Origin: Pseudomonas purpurea
GTDB taxonomy: Bacteria > Pseudomonadota > Gammaproteobacteria > Pseudomonadales > Pseudomonadaceae
Length of the DNA: 64,000 bases
Direction of reading: 5' to 3'
Assembly: GCF_039908635.1 (NCBI RefSeq)
Contig: NZ_CP150918.1
Span: 3,467,001-3,531,000 of the forward strand
Shown: positions 20,247 through 29,349 of the stretch, piece after piece
Numbering within the stretch: position 1 is the first letter of the stretch
Layout: every line of letters starts with the position of its first letter
The notes under the pieces: model-generated
The model's database searches: none
What the model saw: only the letters and a program-made list of their open reading frames with translations
Told to the model about the DNA's origin: nothing
Program-made: the position numbers and the translations under genes

Positions 20247-20405
20247 ATGCGCGTCAAATCAAGCCTTATCGCGCTGACTGCTGTTTTCAGCCTGCACCAT
20301 GCCATGGTCGCCACGCCTGATGACGGCATTGCCCACAAGGCAATCCTCAACTTGGAAATCGCCCAGACTGCGATGGCCAGCGTGCCACAGCGGGTGACGT
20401 CATGA
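20247..20405 (+). CDS. Small exported protein or leader ORF before MFS gene
   Basis: A 52-residue frame beginning MRVKSSLIALTAVF, which looks like a short signal peptide, followed by a polar helix-forming tail. Its TGA overlaps the ATG of the MFS gene as ATGA, the standard sign of translational coupling. The ribosome site is weak (AGAG). I do not recognise the family. Its position between LysR and the exporter suggests a small accessory protein or a translated leader. Confidence 0.5.
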   Translation: MRVKSSLIALTAVFSLHHAMVATPDDGIAHKAILNLEIAQTAMASVPQRVTS

Positions 20406-21940
20406 ACCGCGCCAGCCCGCGCATGACGCTGCTGACTGCGTCCGGGGTCTGCTCGCTGATCGTGCTCGACACCAACATCGTCGCCGTCTCGCTGCCGAGT
20501 ATCGCCCGTGACCTGGGGGCCAATTTCGCCGACATCGAATGGGTGGTCAGCGCCTACATGCTCGCGTTTGCGGCCCTGCTGTTGCCGGCCGGCAGCATCG
20601 CCGACCGTTTCGGCCGCCAGAAAACCCTGCTCTGTGGCCTGGGCATTTTCATCCTCGCGTCCCTGGGTTGCGGCGCGGCGCCGAACGCGCTGTTGCTGGA
20701 CATCGCCCGGGCGATCAAAGGCGTCGGTGCGGCGCTGTTGCTGACCTCGGCCCTGGCGTCCATCGGCCACACCTTTCACGACGAAGTCGAGCGCGCCAAG
20801 GCCTGGGCATTCTGGGGCGCCTGCATGGGCGTTGCGATGACCGCCGCGCCGACCGTCGGCGGCCTGATCACCGAGTTCATCGGCTGGCGCTGGATTTTCT
20901 ACCTCAACCTGCCGGTGGGCCTGCTGTTGATGGCGATGGTCTGGCGCGCCGTGCCAGAATCGCGCGACACCCAGGCCGCCCGACTCGACCCCTGGGGCAG
21001 CCTGGCGTTCAGCGCCAGCCTGCTGTGCCTGATCTGGGGGCTGATCGAAGCCAACCGCATTGGCTGGAGCAACCCGCTGACGTACGCACGCCTGCTCGGC
21101 GGTATCGGTCTGCTGGGGCTGTTCGTGGTGATCGAACGGATGCAGCGCCGGCCGATGGTCGACCTGCAACTGTTCAAGCACCCGCGCTTCATCGGTGCCT
21201 TGCTCGGCATGTTTGCCTACGCCGGGTGCGCTCAGGTGATGATGACCCTGCTGCCGTTTTACCTGCAAAACGGTTTGGGGTTCTCGGCCATTGCCTCAGG
21301 GTTGGGCATGCTGCCCTTTGCGCTGACCATGCTGATCTGCCCGCGCATCGGTGTGCGGCTGGCCTCGCGTTACGCCCCGGCCACATTGATGGCGGCGGGA
21401 CTGACGCTGGTCGGCGCCGGCAACCTGCTCAGTGCCTGGGCGGTCGACAGCGGTGGCTACTTGAGCTTTGCCCTGGCGATTGCCGTGACGGGCGCTGGCG
21501 CCGGGTTGCTCAACGGCGACACGCAGAAAAACATCATGGCCTGCGTGCCACGGGACCGCGCCGGTATGGCCTCGGGCATGAGCACCACCATGCGCTTCAG
21601 CGCGATCATGCTGGCCATCGGGGTATTCGGTGCATTGCTCGCCAGCCACACCGAACACCTGTTGCACACCGGCCTTTCGACCTCGGGTTCGCCATGGCTT
21701 GAGCACACGCGCGACATCGCTTCACGGGTGGTGGCCGGTGACATGGCGGCGGCCATGGGCACCTTGCCGGAGTCGGCACGGTCAATCGTTGCGCCGCTGG
21801 CACAGCAAGCGTTCGTCGGTGGCTTCAGTCGGGTGTTGTGGGTCGCCGGGTTACTGGCGTTGCTGGGGGCACTGGTGGTCGGCACGCTGATGCGCAATCC
21901 CGTGCCGCAAGCACAATCCTATTCATTGAGGGTGGAGTAG
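20402..21940 (+). CDS. MFS multidrug exporter, DHA2 (EmrB/QacA) family
   Basis: A 512-residue major-facilitator protein with about 14 membrane segments, as in the DHA2 drug:H+ antiporters. Motif A is GSIADRFGRQKT near residue 62; DTNIVAVSLPSI in helix 1 is the family motif D1 segment. It would export toxic compounds across the inner membrane with the proton gradient. It is divergent from a LysR regulator and coupled to a 52-residue ORF by an ATGA overlap. No membrane-fusion partner is adjacent. Confidence 0.9.
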   Translation: MNRASPRMTLLTASGVCSLIVLDTNIVAVSLPSIARDLGANFADIEWVVSAYMLAFAALLLPAGSIADRFGRQKTLLCGLGIFILASLGCGAAPNALLLDIARAIKGVGAALLLTSALASIGHTFHDEVERAKAWAFWGACMGVAMTAAPTVGGLITEFIGWRWIFYLNLPVGLLLMAMVWRAVPESRDTQAARLDPWGSLAFSASLLCLIWGLIEANRIGWSNPLTYARLLGGIGLLGLFVVIERMQRRPMVDLQLFKHPRFIGALLGMFAYAGCAQVMMTLLPFYLQNGLGFSAIASGLGMLPFALTMLICPRIGVRLASRYAPATLMAAGLTLVGAGNLLSAWAVDSGGYLSFALAIAVTGAGAGLLNGDTQKNIMACVPRDRAGMASGMSTTMRFSAIMLAIGVFGALLASHTEHLLHTGLSTSGSPWLEHTRDIASRVVAGDMAAAMGTLPESARSIVAPLAQQAFVGGFSRVLWVAGLLALLGALVVGTLMRNPVPQAQSYSLRVE

Positions 21941-22047
21941 GCCCACAGCGGTGAGGCGCAGGGCCACTGGCATTCCGTTCAAACTCAACGATACTCCTGG
22001 CGAACGGATTCGCTGCCGCCCTGGCACTTTGAAAGGGATATCACCTC

Positions 22048-24057
22048 ATGGCCATGCCCTGTTTCCTGCGCGCCACTCTGGTCGGCAGTCTGTTACTGAC
22101 CGGCCTCCCCGTCGCCATGGCCCATACCCTGGGCCACGGCGCTCCCGAGGACCCGAATGGCTTCGTGCCGGCCTCGCCCGACACGCCGTTTCTCGATGTG
22201 CTGCACGCGTGCGTCAGCCAGCAGGACACCCGCACGGCACAGTTGCTCTCGGGGTTGGGGGGTACGCGCTATCCGCTGGTGAGCCTCAATGAAACGAATC
22301 AGGTCGAGGCCTTCTACAGCCAAGGCATCGCCTTGCAATATGGTTTCAATTTTTCCGAGGCTATCCGCGCGTTCTACCAGGCCAGTCGCTTCGATGAAGG
22401 CGCCGCCATGCCGTACTGGGGCATCGCGCTGTCGGCCAACTCCAACATCAACAGTGTCGCGACCCTCGGCTGCGATCGCCTGTCCTATCGTTCGGCACAA
22501 ATCGCCCTGGACAACGCAACAGCCCGTCGCAACGACCCGAACGCCCAGGCCCATTTCAGCGAGCGGCAATTGCAGCGCGAGGTCGATTACGCCACGGCAT
22601 TTCTCACGCTCTACAGCACCCGGGACGGCAAGGTCAGCCTGAGCGACGAAGGCAAGCAGCGTTACGCCAAGGCGATGAAAACCCTGTCGCAGACCTACTT
22701 CGACGACCTCGACGCCGCCACCCTGTACGCCGATGCGCTGCTCAACCTGGCCCCCTGGAAATGGTGGGACGGCTCAGAGGCCGTGTCCGATGAAGTCAAA
22801 CCCACACCGGCCGCCTACGAGGCGTTGCAAGTGCTCAACCGCGTACTGGGGCAGGACCAGTTGCATACCGGAGCCAACCACTTTTACATCCATGCCATTG
22901 AAGAATCACCCTTCCCCACCAGCGGCCTGCCCATGGCCGATCGCTTTCGCGATCAGAACCCGGCCATCGGTCACCTGGTGCACATGGCGTCCCACATTTA
23001 TCAGCGTACCGGCGACAACGCCCTGGCCAGCGTCGCCAACTACACCGCCGTGTCGGTCGACCGGGCCTACGCGCACCAGGTCGACCCGCAGAGCCCGTAC
23101 CCGTTGCATTACCTGGGGCACAACATTCACTTTTTGACCTGGACCCTGTCCATCGAAGGGCGCCGGAACGAAGCCATGAACATGGCCGAAGAATTGGTGG
23201 AAAACACCACCCGCTATGCCGCGCTGGATTTCCTCTGCCAGCAGTACCCGCAGGAAATTCGCACCAAGGCCGACTATTTCTATGCCGTGCCCTATTACTT
23301 CGCCGTGCGTTTTGAGGACTGGGACGCCCTCAAGCGAATCGCACCGAAAGTCGACGCCGGGCTGGTGACCATTAACGAGACCTGCGCCAAGGCCAACAAA
23401 AACTGGGAACCACTGACCTTGCCCTACACAGGGATGATGGCCGCTTACGCCCAGGCCTATCAAACACTCACGGCCAGTGACCTCGACAACCGCGCCGCCG
23501 GCGATGCACTCAAGGGTTACTGGCGTGCGGTGCAAGAGAACCTGAGTGCCCACCCCAAACTGCCTTACGGCAGCAACCAGGCGCTGGAACTGCTGCGCAT
23601 CGCCAACCTGATCCTGGTGAACAAAGCCCAGGACGCCTTGCACGGCAAGCTAGACCTGGCCCCGCTGCAGAGTGCCAGCGCCGACATTTTCGGCCACGAT
23701 CCACAACAGGTGCTGAGCGCCGACCTCAAGGAACTGAAGGGCGACAGCAACAGCCAGATCATTGCGGCGTGGCGCAAAGCCGTGCAACTTCAGGACGGCC
23801 TCGCCTACAACGAGCCACCGGACTGGTACTACACGCTGCGCGAATCACTGGGTTACGGGTTGCTCGCACAGGGTCAGTACAGCGAAGCGGAGAAAGTCTT
23901 TCGCGAAGACCTGGCGGGCAACCGGCTCAGTGGTCGCTCACTCAACGGGCTGAAAATCAGCCTGGAGAAACAACCGGGCAAAACCGTCCCGGCGCTGCTC
24001 AACGAACAACTGCAAACGGCCTGGCGCAACGCGACCATCAGTGCTGCGCCGCGCTGA
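22048..24057 (+). CDS. Exported tetratricopeptide-repeat-like protein
   Basis: A 669-residue protein with a signal peptide (about 25 residues, cleavage after AMA) and alpha-helical TPR-like repeats: pairs such as EAIRAFYQASRFDEGAAMPYWG near 110 and YGLLAQGQYSEAEKVFRED near 620. Conserved His-rich segments (HFYIHAIEES and HLVHMASHIYQRTGD, about 275-325) suggest a metal site. I recognise it as a family found across proteobacteria, without known function. It follows the MFS exporter by 107 bases on the same strand. Confidence 0.7.
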   Translation: MAMPCFLRATLVGSLLLTGLPVAMAHTLGHGAPEDPNGFVPASPDTPFLDVLHACVSQQDTRTAQLLSGLGGTRYPLVSLNETNQVEAFYSQGIALQYGFNFSEAIRAFYQASRFDEGAAMPYWGIALSANSNINSVATLGCDRLSYRSAQIALDNATARRNDPNAQAHFSERQLQREVDYATAFLTLYSTRDGKVSLSDEGKQRYAKAMKTLSQTYFDDLDAATLYADALLNLAPWKWWDGSEAVSDEVKPTPAAYEALQVLNRVLGQDQLHTGANHFYIHAIEESPFPTSGLPMADRFRDQNPAIGHLVHMASHIYQRTGDNALASVANYTAVSVDRAYAHQVDPQSPYPLHYLGHNIHFLTWTLSIEGRRNEAMNMAEELVENTTRYAALDFLCQQYPQEIRTKADYFYAVPYYFAVRFEDWDALKRIAPKVDAGLVTINETCAKANKNWEPLTLPYTGMMAAYAQAYQTLTASDLDNRAAGDALKGYWRAVQENLSAHPKLPYGSNQALELLRIANLILVNKAQDALHGKLDLAPLQSASADIFGHDPQQVLSADLKELKGDSNSQIIAAWRKAVQLQDGLAYNEPPDWYYTLRESLGYGLLAQGQYSEAEKVFREDLAGNRLSGRSLNGLKISLEKQPGKTVPALLNEQLQTAWRNATISAAPR

Positions 24058-24076
24058 CCACACAGCGATCATCGTC

Positions 24077-24433
24077 TTATTTGCGCTTGTAACTCTTGCT
24101 GCCGCCGGGCGTCAGGCAATAGACGCCGCCGCGTGGCCCGGTGCAATAACTGCCGCTGCCGCATTGGCAGCCGTCATCGCTTTGCAGCAGTGGCTGCGGG
24201 CGCGCAGCCTGACTGGAACCGCGAATGCCGAACATCGCCGAACAGTCTTTTTTCGAGGCGCTGATGGAGCCGTCGTTGCACAAAAAGGTCTCGCCATCGC
24301 AGCCGGCAATGCCGCCCTTGCGACCCGAGCACGGGGTGTTGCCAGCCAGCACCGAGGTGCTGGCCAACAGCAAAAGGACACAGAGAACACGTGACCAAAG
24401 CGGTGATCCGCCCTGGTGAAATAGACAGGTCAT
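24077..24433 (-). CDS. Small Cys-rich exported protein
   Basis: A 118-residue protein. The N-terminal hydrophobic segment VLCVLLLLASTSVLAG reads as a signal peptide. The mature part has eight or more Cys in motifs such as GCDGETFLCNDGSIS and CQCGSGSYC, so disulfide-bonded in the periplasm or outside. ATG 24433 is chosen; GTG or ATG starts upstream would place extra residues before the signal. Function unknown. It is convergent with the TPR gene. Confidence 0.65.
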   Translation of the reverse strand: MTCLFHQGGSPLWSRVLCVLLLLASTSVLAGNTPCSGRKGGIAGCDGETFLCNDGSISASKKDCSAMFGIRGSSQAARPQPLLQSDDGCQCGSGSYCTGPRGGVYCLTPGGSKSYKRK

Positions 24434-24495
24434 GCTAACGCTTCCATGCAATAAGTGGCCTGATGCTAGCACTTATCCCGAGCCCGTCACTCTGC

Positions 24496-25233
24496 TCAGC
24501 GAAACAACCGCAGGTGAAACGGCGAATGCCAGCGTGGCGGTTGTGCCCGTTGCATGCGCTCCAGAATCATCCACCCCATGGCCAGCGCCATCATCGGCAG
24601 ATGCCCTTGATCGGCAAGCATCGGCAACAGCATCAGTGGCCAGCAGGAACCGATGCACCAGCCACCGCTGACCACGCCGTACCTCAAACAGTCCCGAACA
24701 AAAGCGAAGCCGAATGCCGAAATCCTCGGCCGGTAATGGCAGCGGTTCAGGCACCTCTGTTTGAACGGCGAAGCCTGCCACACCAGGCCCAGCCCCAAGG
24801 CGGCGACAAACGCCGTCACCTGGGAAAGCCCCAGCATCACCCTCGCCCCCACCGTCACGGTCATCAGCACCACACCGGCCAGGGTCCAGGCCGCTACAAA
24901 ACCGAACACGAACAAGGCCACCGCCTGCCAGCGCTTTCTCGACAGGCTGCGCTGCCACACATGCTCAAGAGGATGAATCAGCAACAAGGGCATCATCGCC
25001 AGCAGCATCAACCACCACGAAGACAGCAACTGACGCGGCGGATTGAACAGCAACGCCTGTTCAACTCCCGCCCAGCTCGCGGCAGAGTCGAGCGCCGGAA
25101 ATGTCCCGCAGTACGCCGGAATCGACAGCATCTGCACCGCACCCAACAGCAACCCCCAACCGGCCAGGCTGATCAGGATCAGCCATGGCCGGGCGCCCAG
25201 GGTCAACGCGGCGACCAGAAGGTAGGTGGGCAC
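24496..25233 (-). CDS. DUF2182 membrane protein
   Basis: A 245-residue integral membrane protein with about six hydrophobic segments and the DUF2182 marks: SSWWLMLLAMMP and CLNRC followed by a Gly/Cys/Trp/Met-rich helix (CIGSCWPLM). The family is described as predicted metal-binding membrane proteins. The GTG start at 25233 is three bases from the tyrosinase stop, so the two are translationally coupled. Given the copper enzyme next to it, a role in copper handling is plausible but unproven. Confidence 0.75.
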   Translation of the reverse strand: MPTYLLVAALTLGARPWLILISLAGWGLLLGAVQMLSIPAYCGTFPALDSAASWAGVEQALLFNPPRQLLSSWWLMLLAMMPLLLIHPLEHVWQRSLSRKRWQAVALFVFGFVAAWTLAGVVLMTVTVGARVMLGLSQVTAFVAALGLGLVWQASPFKQRCLNRCHYRPRISAFGFAFVRDCLRYGVVSGGWCIGSCWPLMLLPMLADQGHLPMMALAMGWMILERMQRAQPPRWHSPFHLRLFR

Positions 25234-25236
25234 CCT

Positions 25237-26796
25237 TTAATCACCCAACCGATAGATGCTCACACTGCCCACGGAAATTTGATCCTCGGGCGGAATCGGC
25301 GATGCCGAGACAAACCGGACCTTGAGCTGTGCGGCCGACGTCACCCCGCCCAGGTGCAGCGCATCGACGATGTGGGTGATTTCGAACACCTGGCTGACAC
25401 CGTTCCCGCCATGCTCGCCATCCGGCAGGCTGGCCTTGCGTACGCCAAACAAGGCCAATGTCCCTGCACGCAAATCAGCATGCTGGGCAGGGTCGGCATC
25501 CGTCGGCAGATTGATGTAGACGTCGAGGACGACCGCATCGGATTTGCCCCGGATGTTTTCCAGTTTGAGGAAGACCCGATCAGGCACCCGCAGCGTCGCC
25601 GAGAACGATTTCGACTTGAGGCTGGTGAAGACCTTTTTCGAGCCCGCCTGATCAAGCGCCACGGGGGTTTCGATGGAGGTGCCGACCAGATCCAGCGCCG
25701 CATCGTTGGTACCGATCAATTCGGTCGGGCCGCCCTGAGGAGCGATTAAACCCTTCGTGGAGAACGTCTTCAGCAGATCCTTCGACGCTCCAAGCCGGGC
25801 AAGGCGTTGCTTGACCAGCGGCTCGGCCGCGACGGTCACACCGGTATCCTCGTACCTGTAATCGAGTTTCGGGGAAAGCGTATTCAGCATGTCGCCCACC
25901 TTGAACTGCCATGCCGTGCCCTGCGTGGTGGGTACGATAAAGACTCGCCCGCCTGCAGGTGGGCCGTTGTACCACGCCGGATCATCTGGGTTCTGGTGAT
26001 GGGGGTTATTTTTGAGCCATACCTCCCACAGGCGATCGATATTGGCGTGGTGAAGCCAGAAAATCGGGTCCAGCGCCGCCGTATCGGGGTCGGTCATCAA
26101 GCCCAGGGTATGAGGGAACTTTGCACTCTTGAAGCCCACCTCAACGTGAACGACGTTGTGCGGTGTCTGTTCAATATTGGCGCCGCTGCCACCAGAGCCA
26201 TCATGATTGAACACCGTTGCAGGTCCTCCGAAACCTGGGGGGATGCCTTCCAGCGGGCCTTCGAAGACCGGATCATCCAACGCAGCAAGGCCTATCTGGG
26301 ACGGATCGAGCACAACATTTCCGTTGCCTGAAAGACCATAACGACGCTCGACATACAGCGGATTTCTGCCGCCCGTAGGCAGCGTCTTTTCGGCGAAGCA
26401 CGGCGGCAAATGCAACGATTGCGCACCTTCGTTGTAGTTCCAGTAGGGCAAGGCCCAGTCCTGTGGGCCGCCCAGCCCGACGATGGCGGCACGCACAATC
26501 TGCTCGAATGCCGCCACGTAGCCGCGGTGCCAGGGCAGGAAATACCAGGTGGAATGCTGGCATTGGTCCCAGTAAAGGGCCTGGTCGGCCTTGGGCGGGA
26601 GCGCCGTGGTTGCATGCATGTAGCCGGCGCTGATCCAGATACTTTTATCAAAACCGTGAATCGCTGCCAGGTAACACCAACTGGTGCGGTCGGTAAACGG
26701 TCGCTTCTGCAGTTCCTCGACGCCACGCGCATACCACTTCAACGTATCGTTCCAGCCAGAATCCAGCTTCCATACATCACGCCGTACATGTGCCAT
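25237..26796 (-). CDS. Tyrosinase (type 3 copper, polyphenol oxidase-like)
   Basis: A 519-residue binuclear copper oxidase. CuA is marked by H81 and H90 in HSTWYFLPWHRG plus an upstream His; CuB by HNVVHVEVG and FWLHHANIDRLWE. Cys79, two residues before H81, may form the Cys-His thioether seen in some family members. The N-terminal catalytic domain (about 1-290) is followed by a 200-residue beta-rich C-terminal part like the shielding domain of plant polyphenol oxidases. No signal peptide is seen. It would hydroxylate or oxidise phenols to quinones. It lies between a PLD-like gene and a coupled DUF2182 gene. Confidence 0.9.
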   Translation of the reverse strand: MAHVRRDVWKLDSGWNDTLKWYARGVEELQKRPFTDRTSWCYLAAIHGFDKSIWISAGYMHATTALPPKADQALYWDQCQHSTWYFLPWHRGYVAAFEQIVRAAIVGLGGPQDWALPYWNYNEGAQSLHLPPCFAEKTLPTGGRNPLYVERRYGLSGNGNVVLDPSQIGLAALDDPVFEGPLEGIPPGFGGPATVFNHDGSGGSGANIEQTPHNVVHVEVGFKSAKFPHTLGLMTDPDTAALDPIFWLHHANIDRLWEVWLKNNPHHQNPDDPAWYNGPPAGGRVFIVPTTQGTAWQFKVGDMLNTLSPKLDYRYEDTGVTVAAEPLVKQRLARLGASKDLLKTFSTKGLIAPQGGPTELIGTNDAALDLVGTSIETPVALDQAGSKKVFTSLKSKSFSATLRVPDRVFLKLENIRGKSDAVVLDVYINLPTDADPAQHADLRAGTLALFGVRKASLPDGEHGGNGVSQVFEITHIVDALHLGGVTSAAQLKVRFVSASPIPPEDQISVGSVSIYRLGD

Positions 26797-26990
26797 GGTA
26801 GATCTCCCTGAAAAACCGCGTGGATGAGGACATGATCCTCAACTGGCAACACTAGATCAGGTGATATCAATTCGCCCTGGACCGCCGCCGCGACTAGACC
26901 AGCGGCGTATCCTTGTGAGCCATCCCCGCGCTATCGGCGTCAGCGCATCAGGCCAACTCCTTGTTCGGCAAGGTAATCTGTCTTGCGGGC

Positions 26991-28637
26991 TTAACGCCCT
27001 GAAAAACGCAGCCGCGACAGCATCCGCAGGTCGCCTTCCAGGTAGTAGTCATTGCTCCAGCTGTCGTCGGCGGCCAGTGGCTGGACCTCCTTGAGCGCCA
27101 GTTTCCTTGCGAAATACCGAAACCGGTAATGCTCATAGAAGCGCAATAGCTCCAGGCCATAACGGTCGGCCAGGTCAGTGTCGCCACGGATGATCAGGAA
27201 GTTCTCGTCATTGCCCTCACTGGCGTTGACGCTCAGGTTATGGCTGCCGCTGAGGATCACCGGCGCATCGCTGGTGAAGTCGATCACGAGGGCCTTGAGG
27301 TGCACCAGCAAATTGCCCTTCTGGCCTTTCATGCTTTCCTTGAGCCAGCCCTCCAGCCCTGTATTGAGCAACGCGGTGGCGGCGAACTCGGCCGTGCGGT
27401 CGGCGTGAAAACCGGTGATGCTGCTAGCTGTGTTCTGCAAGCCGAAACGCAGAACATCATCGTGAGGCTGACCCAGCAGCGCGTTGAGGATTTCATCCGG
27501 CAACACGAACGCCGTGACGAACAGCACGTCCTTTTTCGCGGCGTTGATGATCTCGACGAACTGAGTCAAATCCGCCTGGCCGGTACGCGGTGAAAACCCG
27601 ACAAACAATGGTTGTGCAGGGTCCATCGGGTTGCTTTTGGTCAACCAGGTCCGGGTGGCACCCACATCGGCGGGAGCGGCCCAGATCTGTTCGAACACGT
27701 GCAGGTAACTCCCAGCCACACGACTGTCATCCAGCACATGCACCACGTTGGCCTGGCGGTAGACACCGTTGTCGGTGAAATTGGTACTGCCGCACAGTAC
27801 CGATTGAGGCCGGTACTCCCCTGCACCATCGACCTTGCTCAGTACGATGAACTTGTCATGGAAGATCGCGTGGGTCACCCGACCTCGTTTGTTCTCGGAG
27901 GGCAGCTTCGCCAGGCTCTCTTCATTCATAGTGGTGTCGGTATCACCGACCTTGGCGTGATACAGCACCCGGACCTTCACCCCACGAGCAAAGGCTGCGT
28001 TTACGGCATCAATGATGCTCGGCAACTGGTACTCGTAAATGGCGATGTCCAGGGCCCATTGGGCGTCTAAAGCGCGCTCGATAAACCCCAGCAACTCTTC
28101 CAGCAGACCGTTTTCCAGCCATTGCCGAGGCGCGTCGGGCCAGTCGTCGATGGACAGATTCTTGTTAGCGCTGATTTGTGCATCGAGCTCAGGGAATTTG
28201 CGCGAAAACGCCTGGCTCGCGGCGACGGCGCGATTGAAGATCACATGCTGGCCGGCCGGCAGACCGTTGTCGGTGGTCACCGTCACCTCCAGCGCTTCGC
28301 CCAACTGCGGCGCATCGGCGCTGCCGTAGGCCAGGTGCACCCGGTAGTGGATCGTCACCCCTGGGTTGACCGCGTAGTCGGCCCAGCGAAACTTCTGCAA
28401 AGGCGCGATATCACTGGGGGTCGCGTGGTACTGGGGGAACGTGTGGACCTTGCCCGGAAAGGTCAGGCTGTTGAACAGGAACTGCCAGGGTTTGTCGCCC
28501 TGCTGTTTCTCGATGGCAAAGCCCAGCAAGCCTTTACGCCGGGGCTCGGCCAGGTCCATGGCCAGTAACACGCCGTTGGTGCCGGCATAGGCTTTGACGC
28601 GAAAGTCGTCCTGACGATTAGCGGCTAGCACGCGCAT
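26991..28637 (-). CDS. Phospholipase D-like protein with two HKD-type motifs
   Basis: A 548-residue protein. The first 150 residues form a beta-rich domain; the rest holds two PLD repeats. Motif 1 is HDKFIVLS followed by GSTNFTDN, so the Asp of HxKxxxxD is Ser; motif 2 is the complete HLKALVID followed by GSHNLSVNASEGNDEN. No signal peptide is seen. The ATG at 28637 has an AGGAG site. It starts 40 bases after the chlD stop and is followed 194 bases later by the tyrosinase gene on the same strand. It could be a phospholipase or a nuclease. Confidence 0.8.
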   Translation of the reverse strand: MRVLAANRQDDFRVKAYAGTNGVLLAMDLAEPRRKGLLGFAIEKQQGDKPWQFLFNSLTFPGKVHTFPQYHATPSDIAPLQKFRWADYAVNPGVTIHYRVHLAYGSADAPQLGEALEVTVTTDNGLPAGQHVIFNRAVAASQAFSRKFPELDAQISANKNLSIDDWPDAPRQWLENGLLEELLGFIERALDAQWALDIAIYEYQLPSIIDAVNAAFARGVKVRVLYHAKVGDTDTTMNEESLAKLPSENKRGRVTHAIFHDKFIVLSKVDGAGEYRPQSVLCGSTNFTDNGVYRQANVVHVLDDSRVAGSYLHVFEQIWAAPADVGATRTWLTKSNPMDPAQPLFVGFSPRTGQADLTQFVEIINAAKKDVLFVTAFVLPDEILNALLGQPHDDVLRFGLQNTASSITGFHADRTAEFAATALLNTGLEGWLKESMKGQKGNLLVHLKALVIDFTSDAPVILSGSHNLSVNASEGNDENFLIIRGDTDLADRYGLELLRFYEHYRFRYFARKLALKEVQPLAADDSWSNDYYLEGDLRMLSRLRFSGR

Positions 28638-28677
28638 GGTTCACTCCTGTGATGAGTTGAACCCACAGCATAGGTGC

Positions 28678-29343
28678 TCACTTGAGACTGTCGATGTGCC
28701 GATAGTGCGCGTTCAACTCATGGGCCAGCGCCTTCGCCCGCCCCAACCGGATCGGCCCACGCTCGATGTCCACCAGCAGCGCCGGGCAATCGAATGCCCT
28801 CGGCACGGGCAAATGCCTGAGACGGCCGTCGGTCACCAGCAGCAATCGCTGCTGCTCTGCCGGCAAACGCTTTTGCCGCGTGGCCAGCCACTGCGCCGCT
28901 TCGTCCAGCGCCGCCAGCAACGGCGTGCCACCGCCCGCCCCCAAGGCCTCCAGCCAGTCGCGTAACCCGGCAGAGGCTTTCAAACCTTGCACCTGCCACT
29001 TCGGCGCCGTGCCACTGGCCGTCAACAACGCCAGCCGTGCGCGCTGCCGATACGCGTCGTCAAACACCTGCGCCAGCAGCCCTTTAGCGTCGCTCAAGGC
29101 ATGGTGGCGACGGGTCGAGGCCGAAGCGTCGACAATCACCAGCCACAGCTCATGAGGCGAACGACTGCGCAGGTGAAACAGCAGGTCTTCGCGCTGACGC
29201 GGGCGGCCATTGAGCAGCGTGCCGGGCCAATTGATCGAGCCGCTTTTCGCGGCCCGACACGGGCCTTGCCGACCGTTTTTCAGGCGTCCTGCACGGGGTT
29301 TGGCATTCGCCCCCGCGTCAGATCGAGGGCGAATGCCTAAGGC
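28678..29343 (-). CDS. chlD: VWA (ChlD-like) half of chelatase gene, reached by -1 frameshift
   Basis: This frame has no ATG, GTG or TTG before the conserved domain; coding similarity runs back to the AAA+ gene. Read through the -1 shift at 29343-29349, it adds about 221 residues: a basic linker (GRLKNGRQG), an integrin-like segment, and a VWA domain with the MIDAS-like motif DASAST near the start and GAGGGTPLLAAL as its third loop. Joined to the AAA+ part it gives a 555-residue ChlD-type subunit. Such subunits bridge the ATPase to the large CobN subunit in metal chelatases. An isolated start at GTG 29139 would cut the domain and is not credible. Confidence 0.85.
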   Translation of the reverse strand, partial: ALGIRPRSDAGANAKPRAGRLKNGRQGPCRAAKSGSINWPGTLLNGRPRQREDLLFHLRSRSPHELWLVIVDASASTRRHHALSDAKGLLAQVFDDAYRQRARLALLTASGTAPKWQVQGLKASAGLRDWLEALGAGGGTPLLAALDEAAQWLATRQKRLPAEQQRLLLVTDGRLRHLPVPRAFDCPALLVDIERGPIRLGRAKALAHELNAHYRHIDSLK

Positions 29344-29349
29344 TTTTTT
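29302..29349 (-). promoter_or_regulatory. Programmed -1 ribosomal frameshift signal in chlD
   Basis: On the minus strand the 0 frame reads CCA AAA AAG CCT TAG. A AAA AAG (29349-29343) is the canonical slippery heptamer also used in E. coli dnaX. The 0-frame stop comes one codon later. A perfect 11-bp stem, GGCATTCGCCC/GGGCGAATGCC (29337-29327 with 29312-29302, 14-base loop), begins five bases after the heptamer, the right distance to stall ribosomes. The -1 frame leads straight into the VWA domain. Confidence 0.85.

Noticed and set aside
20156..21268. 370-codon minus-strand frame across the MFS gene
   Set aside because: Antisense shadow; Gln/Arg/His-rich and without a recognisable family.
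29337..29349. chlD frameshift as a simple sequencing error in the A-run
   Set aside because: An error cannot explain the exact heptamer phase, the adjacent stop and the perfect hairpin at the right distance; still testable with reads.
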